Positions 8,563 to 19,970 of a stretch of 64,000 nucleotides of DNA are shown one piece after another. How positions within the stretch are numbered: the stretch's first letter is position 1; each line of letters starts with the position of its first letter. This stretch comes from Psychrosphaera aestuarii. Its GTDB lineage: Bacteria > Pseudomonadota > Gammaproteobacteria > Enterobacterales > Alteromonadaceae. Under the pieces are notes generated by a model. The model worked only from the letters and a program-made list of their open reading frames with translations, was not told the origin of the DNA and ran no database searches. The position numbers and the translations under genes were made by a program. The DNA lies in assembly GCF_017948405.1 (NCBI RefSeq), contig NZ_CP072844.1:62001-126000 (forward strand), read 5' to 3'.

Positions 8563-9747
8563 TTACGCTACGATTGATGCTACAACACCAGCACCAACTG
8601 TACGGCCACCTTCACGGATTGCGAAACGTAGACCTTCGTCCATCGCGATTGGTGCGATTAGCTCAACAACCATCTTGATGTTATCACCAGGCATTACCAT
8701 TTCTACGCCTTCTGGAAGCTCAACTGCACCAGTTACGTCAGTTGTACGGAAGTAGAACTGTGGACGGTAACCTTTGAAGAATGGAGTATGACGACCACCT
8801 TCTTCTTTTGATAAAACGTATACTTCTGATTCGAACTTAGTGTGCGGCTGGATTGAACCAGGCTTCGCTAGTACTTGACCACGTTCAACTTCATCACGCT
8901 TAGTACCACGTAACAATGCACCAATGTTCTCACCTGCACGACCTTCGTCTAGAAGCTTACGGAACATTTCAACACCTGTACATGTTGTAGTCGTTGTATC
9001 TTTGATACCAACGATTTCTACTGAGTCACCTGTGTTAATGATACCTTGCTCAACACGACCTGTTACTACTGTACCACGACCTGAGATTGAGAATACGTCT
9101 TCGATAGGCATGATGAATGGCTTATCGATGTCACGCTCTGGCTCTGGAATGTAAGTATCTAGTGCTTCTGCTAGTTCGATGATCTTCGCTTCCCACTCTG
9201 CTTCGCCTTCAAGAGCTTTAAGAGCTGAACCAGCGATTAGTGGAAGGTCGTCACCAGGGAATTCGTATTCTGAAAGAAGTTCACGAACTTCCATTTCTAC
9301 TAATTCTAGTAACTCTTCGTCATCAACCATGTCACATTTGTTCATGAATACGATGATGTAAGGTACACCAACCTGACGTGAAAGTAGGATGTGCTCACGT
9401 GTTTGAGGCATTGGGCCGTCAGTTGCAGCAACAACTAAGATCGCGCCGTCCATCTGTGCAGCACCAGTGATCATGTTTTTAACATAATCGGCGTGTCCTG
9501 GACAGTCTACGTGTGCGTAGTGACGAGTTGGAGTGTCATACTCGATGTGAGAAGTATTGATTGTAATACCACGCTCACGCTCTTCTGGAGCATTATCGAT
9601 TTGTGCGAAATCTCTAACGTCACCACCGTATGTCTTAGAAAGTACTGCAGAGATTGCAGCTGTTAAAGTTGTTTTACCGTGGTCAACGTGACCGATTGTA
9701 CCAACGTTAACGTGCGGTTTAGTACGTTCAAACTTTTCTCTTGCCAT
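8563..9747 (-). CDS. tufA: Elongation factor Tu, copy A
   Basis: 394-residue GTPase that delivers aminoacyl-tRNA to the ribosome. The GTP-binding motifs are GHVDHGKT (about 19-26), DCPGH (about 81-85) and NKCD (about 136-139). Domains 2 and 3 follow, ending in the usual [13 protein letters not shown]. It is the last gene of the str operon, 59 nt after fusA. The protein is identical to the copy at 30022-31206, and the DNA also appears identical by eye from the terminator through 3 nt upstream of the start. Confidence 0.98.
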   Translation of the reverse strand: MAREKFERTKPHVNVGTIGHVDHGKTTLTAAISAVLSKTYGGDVRDFAQIDNAPEERERGITINTSHIEYDTPTRHYAHVDCPGHADYVKNMITGAAQMDGAILVVAATDGPMPQTREHILLSRQVGVPYIIVFMNKCDMVDDEELLELVEMEVRELLSEYEFPGDDLPLIAGSALKALEGEAEWEAKIIELAEALDTYIPEPERDIDKPFIMPIEDVFSISGRGTVVTGRVEQGIINTGDSVEIVGIKDTTTTTCTGVEMFRKLLDEGRAGENIGALLRGTKRDEVERGQVLAKPGSIQPHTKFESEVYVLSKEEGGRHTPFFKGYRPQFYFRTTDVTGAVELPEGVEMVMPGDNIKMVVELIAPIAMDEGLRFAIREGGRTVGAGVVASIVA

Positions 9748-9806
9748 TTTTAAGTTTCCTTAAATTAAAGTGATCTAATTTTAGACCCAAATATTAATAA
9801 TAAAAT

Positions 9807-11909
9807 TTAATTTCTCGCTGACATTATTGTATCAGCAACATTGTTAGGCGCTTCCGCGTACTTTAGGAATTCCATAGAGTACGAAGCGCGCCCCTGAGTT
9901 GCTGAACGCAAGTCAGTGGCATAACCAAACATTTCCGCTAGTGGTACTTGAGCTTTAATAGCTTTCAGTCCTGCCGGAGCTTCATCCATTCCTTCAATCA
10001 TACCGCGACGTCGATTTAAGTCACCTACTACATCACCCATAGATTCATCAGGTGTGATAACTTCAACTTTCATCATCGGTTCAAGAAGCTTAGGTTTAGC
10101 GTCTAAAGCGCCATTCCTAAATGCCATTGATGCAGCAATTTTAAACGCCATTTCGTTAGAGTCAACATCATGGAATGATCCATCGTACAACGTTGCCTTA
10201 ACGCCAAGCATTGGATAGCCCGCAAGCACACCATTTTTCATTTGCTCTTGGATGCCTTTATCAACAGCTGGAATATATTCTTTTGGAACTGTACCGCCTA
10301 CAATCTCGTCGGCAAACTCATAAGTAGTTTCACCTTCAATACTAATAGGCTCTAGCTTCAGCCAGACATGGCCATACTGACCACGACCACCTGACTGTCG
10401 TATAAATTTACCTTCAACTTGGACAGGTGCTGTAATGCACTCTCGGTATGCAACTTGAGGCTTACCAACATTACATTCAACACTAAACTCGCGACGCATA
10501 CGGTCGACGATTATGTCTAGATGAAGTTCGCCCATTCCAGAGATAATAGTTTGGCCAGATTCTTCATCAGTCTCAACACGGAATGAAGGATCTTCTGCGG
10601 CCAGTTTGCCTAGGGCAACACCCATTTTCTCTTGATCAGGCTTAGATTTTGGCTCTACTGCTATAGATATAACTGGATCAGGGAACTCCATACGTTCTAG
10701 CGTAATTTTGTGATCAATATCACATAATGTGTCGCCTGTAATAACTTGTTTTAATCCTACTGCAGCAGCTATGTCACCCGCGTGAACTTCTTTTATTTCT
10801 TCGCGGTTGTTTGAGTGCATTTGAACAATGCGCCCAAAACGTTCTTTTTTGCCTTTAACTGGGTTGTATACACTGTCACCAGTTTTAACAACGCCAGAAT
10901 AGACACGGAAAAACGTTAAGGTACCAACAAATGGGTCAGTGGCGATCTTAAATGCTAACGCAGCAAATGGCGCGTTATCGTCCGCTGGACGCTCACCTTC
11001 TGAATCATCTTCATTGATACCTGTAATAGCAGGAACTTCGGTTGGCGAAGGCATAAATTCGACAACCATATCAAGAACGGCTTGAACACCTTTGTTTTTG
11101 AACGCTGAGCCACACGCACAAAGAACAATTTCGTTATCAAGAGTACGTTGGCGTAACGCATCTTTGATTTCATGCTCAGTTAACTCTTCGCCTTCTAGAT
11201 ACTTATCCATTAACTCGTCATTAGCTTCTGCAGCCGCTTCGATCATCTCTTGGCGGAATGCTTCAGCGTCATTAACCATGTCAGCTGGAATATCTTCGTA
11301 AGTAAAGGTCATACCTTGGTCAGCTTCGTTCCAGTTGATCGCTTTCATTTTGAAGAGATCAACTACACCACGGAAGTTTTCTTCCGCGCCGATAGGTAAT
11401 TGTACTGGCACAGGGGTTGCCCCCAGGCGATCTTTAACTTGTTCTACAACTGATAAAAAGTCTGCACCTGTACGATCCATCTTATTGACGAAAATCATAC
11501 GAGGGACATGGTATTTATCTGCTTGACGCCATACGGTCTCTGTCTGAGGTTGTACGCCCGAAGACCCACATAACACTACTACAGCACCATCAAGTACACG
11601 CAAAGAACGTTCAACTTCAATAGTGAAGTCTACGTGCCCCGGAGTATCGATAATGTTGATACGGTGTTCATCAAACTGAGCATCCATACCACGCCAAAAA
11701 CAAGTGGTAGCAGCAGAGGTTATGGTAATACCACGTTCCTGCTCCTGCTCCATCCAATCCATAGTCGCAGCACCATCATGTACTTCACCAATCTTATGAG
11801 AAAGACCGGTGTAAAAGAGTACACGCTCAGTTGTTGTCGTTTTACCAGCATCAACGTGAGCCACAATGCCGATATTTCGGTATTGTCCAATCGGTGTCTT
11901 ACGCGCCAT
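9807..11909 (-). CDS. fusA: Elongation factor G
   Basis: 700-residue translocation GTPase. The P-loop [13 protein letters not shown] is near residues 17-29, DTPGHVDF near 88-95 and NKMD near 142-145, followed by domains II-V with the C-terminal [14 protein letters not shown]. It drives ribosomal translocation and recycling with RRF. It lies 36 nt downstream of rpsG and 59 nt upstream of tufA in the str operon. A second EF-G gene starts at 63097. Confidence 0.98.
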   Translation of the reverse strand: MARKTPIGQYRNIGIVAHVDAGKTTTTERVLFYTGLSHKIGEVHDGAATMDWMEQEQERGITITSAATTCFWRGMDAQFDEHRINIIDTPGHVDFTIEVERSLRVLDGAVVVLCGSSGVQPQTETVWRQADKYHVPRMIFVNKMDRTGADFLSVVEQVKDRLGATPVPVQLPIGAEENFRGVVDLFKMKAINWNEADQGMTFTYEDIPADMVNDAEAFRQEMIEAAAEANDELMDKYLEGEELTEHEIKDALRQRTLDNEIVLCACGSAFKNKGVQAVLDMVVEFMPSPTEVPAITGINEDDSEGERPADDNAPFAALAFKIATDPFVGTLTFFRVYSGVVKTGDSVYNPVKGKKERFGRIVQMHSNNREEIKEVHAGDIAAAVGLKQVITGDTLCDIDHKITLERMEFPDPVISIAVEPKSKPDQEKMGVALGKLAAEDPSFRVETDEESGQTIISGMGELHLDIIVDRMRREFSVECNVGKPQVAYRECITAPVQVEGKFIRQSGGRGQYGHVWLKLEPISIEGETTYEFADEIVGGTVPKEYIPAVDKGIQEQMKNGVLAGYPMLGVKATLYDGSFHDVDSNEMAFKIAASMAFRNGALDAKPKLLEPMMKVEVITPDESMGDVVGDLNRRRGMIEGMDEAPAGLKAIKAQVPLAEMFGYATDLRSATQGRASYSMEFLKYAEAPNNVADTIMSARN

Positions 11910-11945
11910 AAATTCCTCTGTGTTCCTGTATTATAATTTTGTTTT

Positions 11946-12452
<507 letters not shown>

Positions 12453-12493
12453 CTAATAAATTAAGTTTGCTTGGCCTTACTAACGGAGAACCG

Positions 12494-12868
12494 TTATGAT
12501 TTTGGCTTCTTCGTACCGTATTTAGAACGGCCTACTTTACGATCGGCTACGCCGGCACAGTCAAGTGCACCACGAACGGTGTGGAAACGTACACCTGGTA
12601 AGTCTTTAACACGACCACCACGGATTAAGATTACACTATGCTCTTGAAGGTTATGACCTTCACCACCGATGTAAGATGTTACTTCGTTACCATTAGTTAG
12701 ACGAACACGAGCTACTTTACGTAGTGCAGAGTTCGGCTTCTTAGGTGTTGTTGTATAAACACGAGTACATACACCACGTCTTTGAGGACATGCGTCCAAT
12801 GCTTCAGACATATTACGCTTTGTCTTCTGGCGACGAGGCTTACGTACCAACTGGTTAATAGTTGCCAT
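12494..12868 (-). CDS. rpsL: 30S ribosomal protein S12
   Basis: 124-residue S12, decoding-centre protein and first gene of the str operon. The loop [17 protein letters not shown] keeps the wild-type Lys of the streptomycin-contact region, as does [10 protein letters not shown], so no classical rpsL streptomycin-resistance substitution is seen. A perfect -35 promoter lies about 80 nt upstream. Confidence 0.98.
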   Translation of the reverse strand: MATINQLVRKPRRQKTKRNMSEALDACPQRRGVCTRVYTTTPKKPNSALRKVARVRLTNGNEVTSYIGGEGHNLQEHSVILIRGGRVKDLPGVRFHTVRGALDCAGVADRKVGRSKYGTKKPKS

Positions 12869-12941
12869 TAAATAAGCTCCTGATTAGTTGTTACTACCCA
12901 TTTGCGCACTATTGCGCCTCCCCCAAAATTAGGGGTGACGT

Positions 12942-12970
12942 ATTCTAATGTTCAGTTTTTAAACTGTCAA
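12942..12970 (-). promoter_or_regulatory. str operon promoter
   Basis: Perfect TTGACA -35 (12965-12970), 17-nt spacer, TAGAAT -10 (12942-12947), read on the minus strand about 75 nt upstream of rpsL. A GC-rich imperfect hairpin (GGCGCAATAGTGCGC) follows in the leader. Confidence 0.85.
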
Positions 12971-13059
12971 TCAAATGCGTCCTGGATCAAGTAAAAAGAC
13001 GGTATCATGCTCAAATAACTGGATATTCTTTATTTATAGCTATGATCGCCAGTATCTGG

Positions 13060-13968
13060 CTAATTGATGATTTGCGGTTTTAGCTTGCTCATTTGGTAAA
13101 ATTTAGGTGATTGACCAAAAAAACACTTAAACGCTTTACTGAAATGACTCGTGTTTAAAAAACCAACTTCAAAACCCGCTTCAGTAATTTGCATGCCTCT
13201 TTCCATTAATTTGGCCGCGAGTTTTAAACGCTCTTGCTGTTGAAAGGCAATTGGCGTGCAACCTAGGTGATTTTTAAATACATTAAAAAACTTTGTTCTT
13301 CCCATCACTGCAATCTTACATAAATGATCAATATCTATGGGCACTGCCAAGTGACTCAAGATATATTGTATTACCCTATTAATCTGATTAGCTTCTGGAT
13401 CTTTTGCACTATGTGCAATTATAAAGTCACGGGACTGCTGTCTTAACAGGCGTGCACTGAGCTCATTAATAGCGAGGTCAATAAGGTATGCTCTGTCTGG
13501 TGTATTTTCAGAATATAGCGACACTATTCTTGTAAGCAATTGTTGGGTTTGCTCTGAATGGTGAGTGTGCAAGGCGGTTGGATTATATTGCCACTCACCA
13601 AAGTCTTGCAACATAGGCGCGCAGCTATTGAGGTTATCAGAGACTTGCTGTACTCGCTCCGAGGCAATCTCTATAGCAATACATGTTGTGGGTGAGTCTA
13701 GCTTAGCTATAGGAAAATCAATTTTAACGAGTTGATTTGGTGCCAATATAAAAGACTCATGTGGAGAGAATTCTATGTTGTCTCCGTTAATATGCATTAT
13801 CTTTTTGCCAGTAACCATTCCACAGAACAGAATCTGGTCTGAGCGTAAGTCTACTTTCTTAGCTACTTGGTAAGTATCGTAGATACCTAATTCGCTGTGC
13901 TCTGCGGCAAAGCTAATCTTGTTTTCGACTAATGTTCTCGGTTCTCTTTTTATTATATTGCTAATCAT
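13060..13968 (-). CDS. AraC-family transcriptional regulator of the exaC-type gene
   Basis: 302-residue regulator with an N-terminal cupin-like sensing domain and a C-terminal AraC double helix-turn-helix (about residues 195-295: LCKIAVMGRTKFFNVFKNHLG and the second helix pair FEVGFLNTSHFSKAFKCFFG). A longer ORF extends to 14103, but its first 45 residues are hydrophobic and unlike the family. The ATG at 13968 has a strong CAGGGAGA Shine-Dalgarno. The gene is divergent from the aldehyde dehydrogenase across a 158-nt spacer, so it probably activates that gene in response to an alcohol or aldehyde signal; the inducer is not known. Confidence 0.88.
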   Translation of the reverse strand: MISNIIKREPRTLVENKISFAAEHSELGIYDTYQVAKKVDLRSDQILFCGMVTGKKIMHINGDNIEFSPHESFILAPNQLVKIDFPIAKLDSPTTCIAIEIASERVQQVSDNLNSCAPMLQDFGEWQYNPTALHTHHSEQTQQLLTRIVSLYSENTPDRAYLIDLAINELSARLLRQQSRDFIIAHSAKDPEANQINRVIQYILSHLAVPIDIDHLCKIAVMGRTKFFNVFKNHLGCTPIAFQQQERLKLAAKLMERGMQITEAGFEVGFLNTSHFSKAFKCFFGQSPKFYQMSKLKPQIIN

Positions 13969-14126
13969 TCTGTCTCCCTGCGGACTGCCAGTTAACAGAA
14001 ATGAACTAGCAGCAAAGAACTCATTTGAAAATACAACTAATGTAACCTGTGTTTTGTCTAAAAAAACTACAAATATTAAGCACAAAAATAAAACAATAAG
14101 CAACTAAATATTAACAGGTATTTATT

Positions 14127-15647
14127 ATGATCTATTCAAAACCCGGAACAGATGGTTCACTCATCACCTTCAAAGATACTTATGCTAATTTTATCGGCGG
14201 GGAATGGGTTGCACCAGTAGATGGTGTGTACTTTGACAATGTTAGTCCAGTCGACGGTAAAGCGTTTTGTAAAATACCTCGGTCAAACCATAAGGATATA
14301 GAACTAGCGCTAGACGCTGCACACAAAGCAAAAGATGCGTGGGGCAAAACGGCAGCAGCAGAACGTTCTAATAAGCTTTTAAAAATAGCCGACGTTATGG
14401 AAGCGAACCTAGAGCTTTTATCAGTAGCAGAGACTTGGGACAACGGCAAAGCAATTCGCGAAACCTTAGCCGCTGACATCCCGCTAGCAATTGACCACTT
14501 TCGCTATTTTGCTGGCTGTTTACGAGCACAAGAAGGTTCTTTAGCAGAGCTCGATGAGCATACTATGTCGTATCATATTCACGAACCACTAGGTGTTGTA
14601 GGCCAAATTATTCCATGGAACTTCCCTATTTTAATGGCAGCTTGGAAGCTTGGCCCTGCACTAGCAGCTGGTAATTGTGTTGTACTCAAACCTGCTGAAC
14701 AAACACCAGTTTCAATACTCGTTTTATTAGAGTTAATACAAGACGTGTTACCTGCTGGTGTTTTAAATATAGTGAATGGCTTTGGCGCAGAAGCTGGTGA
14801 TGCATTGGCTCGCAATAAACGAATCGCAAAAATCGCCTTTACAGGCTCCACTCCTGTGGGTTCTCATATTCTAAAATGTGCCGCTGAAAATATCATTCCT
14901 TCTACCGTAGAGTTGGGCGGCAAGTCCCCTAACCTGTTTTTTGCGGATGTTATGGATCACGAAGACAGTTATTTGAGTAAATGTATCGAAGGCGCTGTGC
15001 TTGCCTACTTTAACCAAGGCGAGGTTTGTACTTGTCCATCACGTCTTTTTGTCCATGAAGACATTTATGACCAGTTTATTGAGAAAGTTATCCAGCGTAG
15101 TTTGGACATAAAACGTGGTGACCCATTAGATACAGAAACTATGGTTGGTGCACAGGCTTCTCAAGAGCAGTTTGAAAAAATCCTATCTTATATTGAAATA
15201 GGTAAAAACGAAGGTGCAAAAGTACTTCTCGGTGGTGAAGTTGAAAAATCTGCTGAGGATTTAAGCAACGGTTTTTATATTCAACCGACTTTACTCGAAG
15301 GCCATAATAATATGCGAATTTTCCAAGAAGAGATTTTTGGTCCGGTAATTTCTGTGTCTAAGTTTAAGGATGATGAAGAAGCTTTAGCCTTAGCAAATCA
15401 AACTGAATTTGGCTTAGGAGCTGGTGTTTGGACACGAGATACAAATAAAGCATTTAAAATGGGCAGAGGCATTCAAGCCGGTAGAGTTTGGACTAATTGT
15501 TATCATATGTATCCTGCTCATGCCGCATTCGGTGGATATAAAAAATCCGGAGTGGGCAGAGAGACACATAAAATGGCATTAGAGCATTATCAACAAACCA
15601 AAAACTTATTAGTGAGCTACGACACTAACCCGCTAGGCTTCTTCTAA
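14127..15647 (+). CDS. exaC: NAD-dependent aldehyde (acetaldehyde) dehydrogenase, ExaC/AldB type
   Basis: 506-residue ALDH oxidising short aldehydes to carboxylates. The general base is Glu262 in VELGGKSPN and the catalytic nucleophile Cys301 in [11 protein letters not shown]. Cofactor contacts are visible in IIPWNFP (161-167) and FTGSTPVG (238-245). Length and C-terminus ([13 protein letters not shown]...LGFF) match the ExaC subgroup used in ethanol oxidation in pseudomonads. It is followed by a bidirectional terminator shared with rpoC and regulated, by context, by the divergent AraC gene. Confidence 0.92.
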   Translation: MIYSKPGTDGSLITFKDTYANFIGGEWVAPVDGVYFDNVSPVDGKAFCKIPRSNHKDIELALDAAHKAKDAWGKTAAAERSNKLLKIADVMEANLELLSVAETWDNGKAIRETLAADIPLAIDHFRYFAGCLRAQEGSLAELDEHTMSYHIHEPLGVVGQIIPWNFPILMAAWKLGPALAAGNCVVLKPAEQTPVSILVLLELIQDVLPAGVLNIVNGFGAEAGDALARNKRIAKIAFTGSTPVGSHILKCAAENIIPSTVELGGKSPNLFFADVMDHEDSYLSKCIEGAVLAYFNQGEVCTCPSRLFVHEDIYDQFIEKVIQRSLDIKRGDPLDTETMVGAQASQEQFEKILSYIEIGKNEGAKVLLGGEVEKSAEDLSNGFYIQPTLLEGHNNMRIFQEEIFGPVISVSKFKDDEEALALANQTEFGLGAGVWTRDTNKAFKMGRGIQAGRVWTNCYHMYPAHAAFGGYKKSGVGRETHKMALEHYQQTKNLLVSYDTNPLGFF

Positions 15648-15673
15648 TCTGTAAAAGTTTAATAGCCAAAAAT

Positions 15674-15699
15674 AAAAACCCGCAATTAAGCGGGTTTTT
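15674..15699. terminator. Bidirectional terminator between exaC and rpoC
   Basis: A 10-bp perfect stem AAAAACCCGC / GCGGGTTTTT with an AATTAA loop gives U-tracts in both directions. It lies between the convergent ends of exaC and rpoC. Confidence 0.92.
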
Positions 15700-15721
15700 G
15701 TCTTTACGAACTATTTCTTCG

Positions 15722-18700
15722 TTATTCAGCGTTTAACGCGTCAGCCAAAGCTTGCTCTGCATCTTCCATTGATACCGACTCTTCAACTTCATCAAATGCA
15801 GCAGCAGCTGCTGCTTTTTCTTGATGATAGCTAAAACCAGTACCTGCTGGAATTAAGCGACCAACGATTACGTTTTCTTTAAGACCACGTAGATCGTCAC
15901 GCTTACCACTTACTGCAGCTTCTGTAAGAACACGAGTTGTTTCTTGGAAAGAAGCGGCTGAGATAAATGACTCAGTTGCAAGTGATGCTTTAGTAATACC
16001 TAGTAAGTCACGAGTGAACTTAACTAAATCTTTACCTTCAGCAGCTAGCTTACGGTTAGCGATTTTCACTTTAGATACTTCAACCTGCTCTCCAACTAGG
16101 AACTCAGACTGACCTGCATCAGTAATAATTGCTTTACGTAACATCTGACGACAGATAGCTTCGATGTGCTTGTCGTTAATTTTAACGCCTTGCAGTCGGT
16201 AAACTTCCTGTACTTCATTAACGATGAAGTTAGAGAATGCTGTAATACCACGTAAACGTAAGATGTCATGTGGAGACTCAGGACCGTCGGCAATAACTTC
16301 ACCGCGTTCAACTGTTTCACCTTCAAACACATTAAGCTGACGCCACTTAGGAATCATCTCTTCGTGTGCATCACCCTCTACTGGAGTGATAACAAGACGT
16401 TTCTTACCTTTAGTCTCTTTACCAAAGCTTACTGCACCGCTGATTTCAGCAAGGATTGCAGGCTCTTTAGGCTTACGAGCTTCAAATAGGTCGGCTACTC
16501 GAGGTAGACCACCCGTAATATCACGAGTTTTTGAACCTTCTTGAGGAATACGCGCTAGTACGTCACCTGGAACTACGTTTGAGCCGTCTTTAGCTTCGAT
16601 TGTAGTAAATGAAGGTAGACGAATTTCCTGCATACCAGAATCACCAGAGTCGATAATTAACTTAGGTTCTTTAGCATTTGCAAGAGATAGATCTTTAACA
16701 ACAGTACGTGTAAGACCAGTAAGTTCATCAGTTTGAACTTCGGTATTCGCTTCTTCAACGTCAGAGAACTGAACTTTAGCAGGACGTTCTACGATGATTG
16801 GATGCGAATGCGGGTCCCAGTTAGCAACAGTATCGTTACCTTTAACTTCCGCACCGTCAGCAATAGTCATTACTGCACCATAAGGAAGTTTATAACGCTC
16901 ACGCTCACGACCATGGTCATCAATTACTGTCACTTCCGCAGAACGTGAAGTAATAACTAACTTACCATCTGCATTAGTTACGTGTTTAGCGTTATGAAGA
17001 CGGATAGTACCATCGCTCTTAACTTGAACACTGTTCGCTGCTGTGTTTCGTGATGCTGCACCACCGATATGGAACGTACGCATCGTAAGCTGTGTACCTG
17101 GCTCACCAATTGATTGTGCTGCAATTACACCAACTGCCTCACCTTGGTTAATCAAGTGACCACGTGCTAAGTCACGACCATAACATGCCGCACAAACACC
17201 AAAGTCATTATCACAAGTAATGATTGAACGTACTTCAACTTCATCAACTGAGTGTTCTTCGATGAGATCACATAGTTTTTCGTCAAGCATTACGCCAGCT
17301 TCTACTAAAACTTCATCTGAGTTAGGTGCTGTTACATCATTTAGCGTTACACGACCTAATACACGTTCACGTAATGGTTCAACAACGTCACCGCCTTCAA
17401 TTAGAGGCTTCATTGTTAGACCTTCAGTCGTACCACAGTCATGCTCGTTGATAACCAAATCTTGGCCAACATCAACAAGACGTCGAGTTAGGTAACCAGA
17501 GTTCGCTGTTTTAAGTGCCGTATCGGCCAAACCTTTACGCGCACCGTGAGTAGAGATGAAGTACTGTAGTACGTTCAGACCTTCACGGAAGTTCGCTGTG
17601 ATTGGTGTTTCGATGATTGAACCATCTGGCTTAGCCATTAGACCACGCATACCAGCTAGCTGACGAATCTGAGCGGCACTACCACGAGCACCAGAGTCGG
17701 CCATCATAAATACGCTATTGAACGAAGGCATTGTTTCTTCTTCGCCGTCACGATTGATAACTTTCTCAGTAGATAAGTTGTCCATCATAGCTTTCGATAC
17801 TTTTTCGTTGGCCGTTGACCAGATATCGATTACTTTGTTGTACTTCTCACCCGCTGTTACTAGACCTTGTTGGAACTGGTCTTGAATCTCAGCAACTTCA
17901 GCTTGAGCGTCATCAATTAGGTCGTATTTCGCTTGTGGAATAACCATATCATCGATACCGATAGAGTTACCCGCTAACATCGCGTAATGGAAGCCTGTAT
18001 ACATGATTTGGTCAGCGAACATCACGGTATCTTTGATACCAAGACGACGGTAACACTCATTGATCAACATAGAGATTTGCTTTTTACCAATTGCTTGGTT
18101 CATCAGATCAAATGGGAAACCTTCAGGTGCAATCATAGATAATATTGCACGGCCCACTGTTGTATCTTTAATCACTAATTGTGAAGTACGAGTACCATCT
18201 TCAGCAATTGTTACTTCATTAATACGTACTTTAACGCGCGCATGTAAATCAGCAACACCACTACGGTAAGCTTTTTCAGCTTCTTTAGTATCTTTAAATA
18301 CTTGACCTTCGCCACGTGCATTTACGCGGTCACGAGTCATGTAGTAGATACCTAATACAACGTCCTGTGAAGGAACGATGATTGGCTCACCATTCGCTGG
18401 AGATAGAATGTTGTTAGTTGACATCATTAACGCGCGAGCTTCTAACTGAGCTTCAAGTGTTAATGGTACGTGTACCGCCATTTGGTCACCATCGAAGTCG
18501 GCGTTATATGCCGCACAAACTAATGGGTGCAATTGGATAGCTTTACCTTCAATTAGAACTGGTTCAAATGCTTGAATACCAAGTCTGTGAAGTGTAGGTG
18601 CACGGTTAAGCATTACAGGGTGTTCACGGATAACTTCATCTAAGATATCCCAAACTTCAGCAGCTTCACGTTCAACCATTTTCTTCGCGGCTTTAATAGT

Positions 18701-19876
18701 TGTAGCCATGCCACGAAGTTCTAATTTTCCGTAAATAAATGGCTTGAATAACTCAAGTGCCATTTTCTTAGGTAGACCACACTGATGAAGTTTCAGTGTA
18801 GGACCAACGGTAATTACAGAACGACCAGAGTAATCAACACGCTTACCAAGTAAGTTCTGGCGGAAACGACCTTGCTTACCTTTAATCATGTCAGCTAAAG
18901 ATTTAAGAGGACGTTTGTTAGAACCGGTAATTGCACGACCACGACGACCGTTATCTAATAACGCATCTACCGCTTCCTGTAGCATACGTTTTTCGTTACG
19001 TACGATAATGTCAGGCGCAGCAAGGTCTAATAGACGCTTAAGACGGTTATTACGGTTAATTACACGACGGTATAAATCGTTCAGATCTGAAGTCGCAAAA
19101 CGACCGCCATCTAGTGGTACTAGAGGACGAAGATCTGGTGGAAGAACTGGTAATACAGTCATAACCATCCACTCTGGGCGGTTACCTGAATTACAGAATG
19201 CTTCCATTAATTTAAGACGTTTAGTCAGCTTCTTACGCTTAGTTTCAGAAGTTACCGTTGGTAATTCTTCTTTCATCTCTGCATATTGCTGATTGATGTC
19301 GATGTCTTTAAGAAGATCAAAAACGGCTTCTGCACCCATTTTCGCTTCAAATTCATCGCCATGCTCTTCTAAAGAATCTAGGTATTCTTCTTCTGACAAC
19401 ATTTGACCTTTTTCAAGAGTCGTCATGCCAGGTTCAGTAACCGCATATGATTCAAAATAAAGAACACGTTCAATATCACGTAACGTCATATCTAGCATTA
19501 AGCCAATACGAGACGGTAGTGATTTCAAGAACCAAATGTGTGCAACTGGGCTAGCCAATTCGATGTGACCCATACGCTCACGACGTACTTTAGTTAGGGT
19601 AACTTCAACACCACATTTTTCACAGATAACACCACGGTGCTTAAGGCGTTTGTACTTACCACACAAACACTCGTAGTCTTTAACTGGGCCGAAAATACGC
19701 GCACAGAATAAACCATCACGCTCAGGCTTGAACGTACGATAGTTAATGGTTTCTGGCTTTTTAACTTCACCAAAAGACCATGAGCGAACGACGTCTGGAG
19801 ACGCTAAGCCGATTCGAATTGAATCAAACTCTTCGCTTTTATTTTGTTGTTTCAAAAACTTAAGTAAGTCTTTCAC
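15722..19876 (-). CDS. rpoC: RNA polymerase subunit beta'
   Basis: 1384-residue catalytic subunit. The N-terminal zinc site has [19 protein letters not shown], the active-site magnesium loop is NADFDGDQ (about residue 460), and a second zinc cluster has [19 protein letters not shown]. The start is the GTG at 19876, as in E. coli, because AGGAG lies 8 nt upstream and the product then begins MKDLLKFLK. An ATG nine codons earlier overlaps the Shine-Dalgarno. It is the last gene of the L11-beta transcription unit, 94 nt after rpoB. Confidence 0.98.
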   Translation of the reverse strand: MKDLLKFLKQQNKSEEFDSIRIGLASPDVVRSWSFGEVKKPETINYRTFKPERDGLFCARIFGPVKDYECLCGKYKRLKHRGVICEKCGVEVTLTKVRRERMGHIELASPVAHIWFLKSLPSRIGLMLDMTLRDIERVLYFESYAVTEPGMTTLEKGQMLSEEEYLDSLEEHGDEFEAKMGAEAVFDLLKDIDINQQYAEMKEELPTVTSETKRKKLTKRLKLMEAFCNSGNRPEWMVMTVLPVLPPDLRPLVPLDGGRFATSDLNDLYRRVINRNNRLKRLLDLAAPDIIVRNEKRMLQEAVDALLDNGRRGRAITGSNKRPLKSLADMIKGKQGRFRQNLLGKRVDYSGRSVITVGPTLKLHQCGLPKKMALELFKPFIYGKLELRGMATTIKAAKKMVEREAAEVWDILDEVIREHPVMLNRAPTLHRLGIQAFEPVLIEGKAIQLHPLVCAAYNADFDGDQMAVHVPLTLEAQLEARALMMSTNNILSPANGEPIIVPSQDVVLGIYYMTRDRVNARGEGQVFKDTKEAEKAYRSGVADLHARVKVRINEVTIAEDGTRTSQLVIKDTTVGRAILSMIAPEGFPFDLMNQAIGKKQISMLINECYRRLGIKDTVMFADQIMYTGFHYAMLAGNSIGIDDMVIPQAKYDLIDDAQAEVAEIQDQFQQGLVTAGEKYNKVIDIWSTANEKVSKAMMDNLSTEKVINRDGEEETMPSFNSVFMMADSGARGSAAQIRQLAGMRGLMAKPDGSIIETPITANFREGLNVLQYFISTHGARKGLADTALKTANSGYLTRRLVDVGQDLVINEHDCGTTEGLTMKPLIEGGDVVEPLRERVLGRVTLNDVTAPNSDEVLVEAGVMLDEKLCDLIEEHSVDEVEVRSIITCDNDFGVCAACYGRDLARGHLINQGEAVGVIAAQSIGEPGTQLTMRTFHIGGAASRNTAANSVQVKSDGTIRLHNAKHVTNADGKLVITSRSAEVTVIDDHGRERERYKLPYGAVMTIADGAEVKGNDTVANWDPHSHPIIVERPAKVQFSDVEEANTEVQTDELTGLTRTVVKDLSLANAKEPKLIIDSGDSGMQEIRLPSFTTIEAKDGSNVVPGDVLARIPQEGSKTRDITGGLPRVADLFEARKPKEPAILAEISGAVSFGKETKGKKRLVITPVEGDAHEEMIPKWRQLNVFEGETVERGEVIADGPESPHDILRLRGITAFSNFIVNEVQEVYRLQGVKINDKHIEAICRQMLRKAIITDAGQSEFLVGEQVEVSKVKIANRKLAAEGKDLVKFTRDLLGITKASLATESFISAASFQETTRVLTEAAVSGKRDDLRGLKENVIVGRLIPAGTGFSYHQEKAAAAAAFDEVEESVSMEDAEQALADALNAE

Positions 19877-19970
19877 TTTTGTTCTCCTGAAGGAGTGAAA
19901 CATTGAGGCGCAGTATATACGCTACGCCCCACCACTCAATTTAAAGAACCAATCGGTTTCCCGACTAGGC

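Noticed and set aside
13969..14103. Upstream in-frame extension of the AraC regulator
   Set aside because: The extension is hydrophobic and not family-like, while the ATG at 13968 has a strong Shine-Dalgarno.
19877..19903. ATG start of rpoC nine codons upstream
   Set aside because: That start overlaps the AGGAG ribosome-binding site of the GTG at 19876, which yields the family N-terminus MKDLLKFL.
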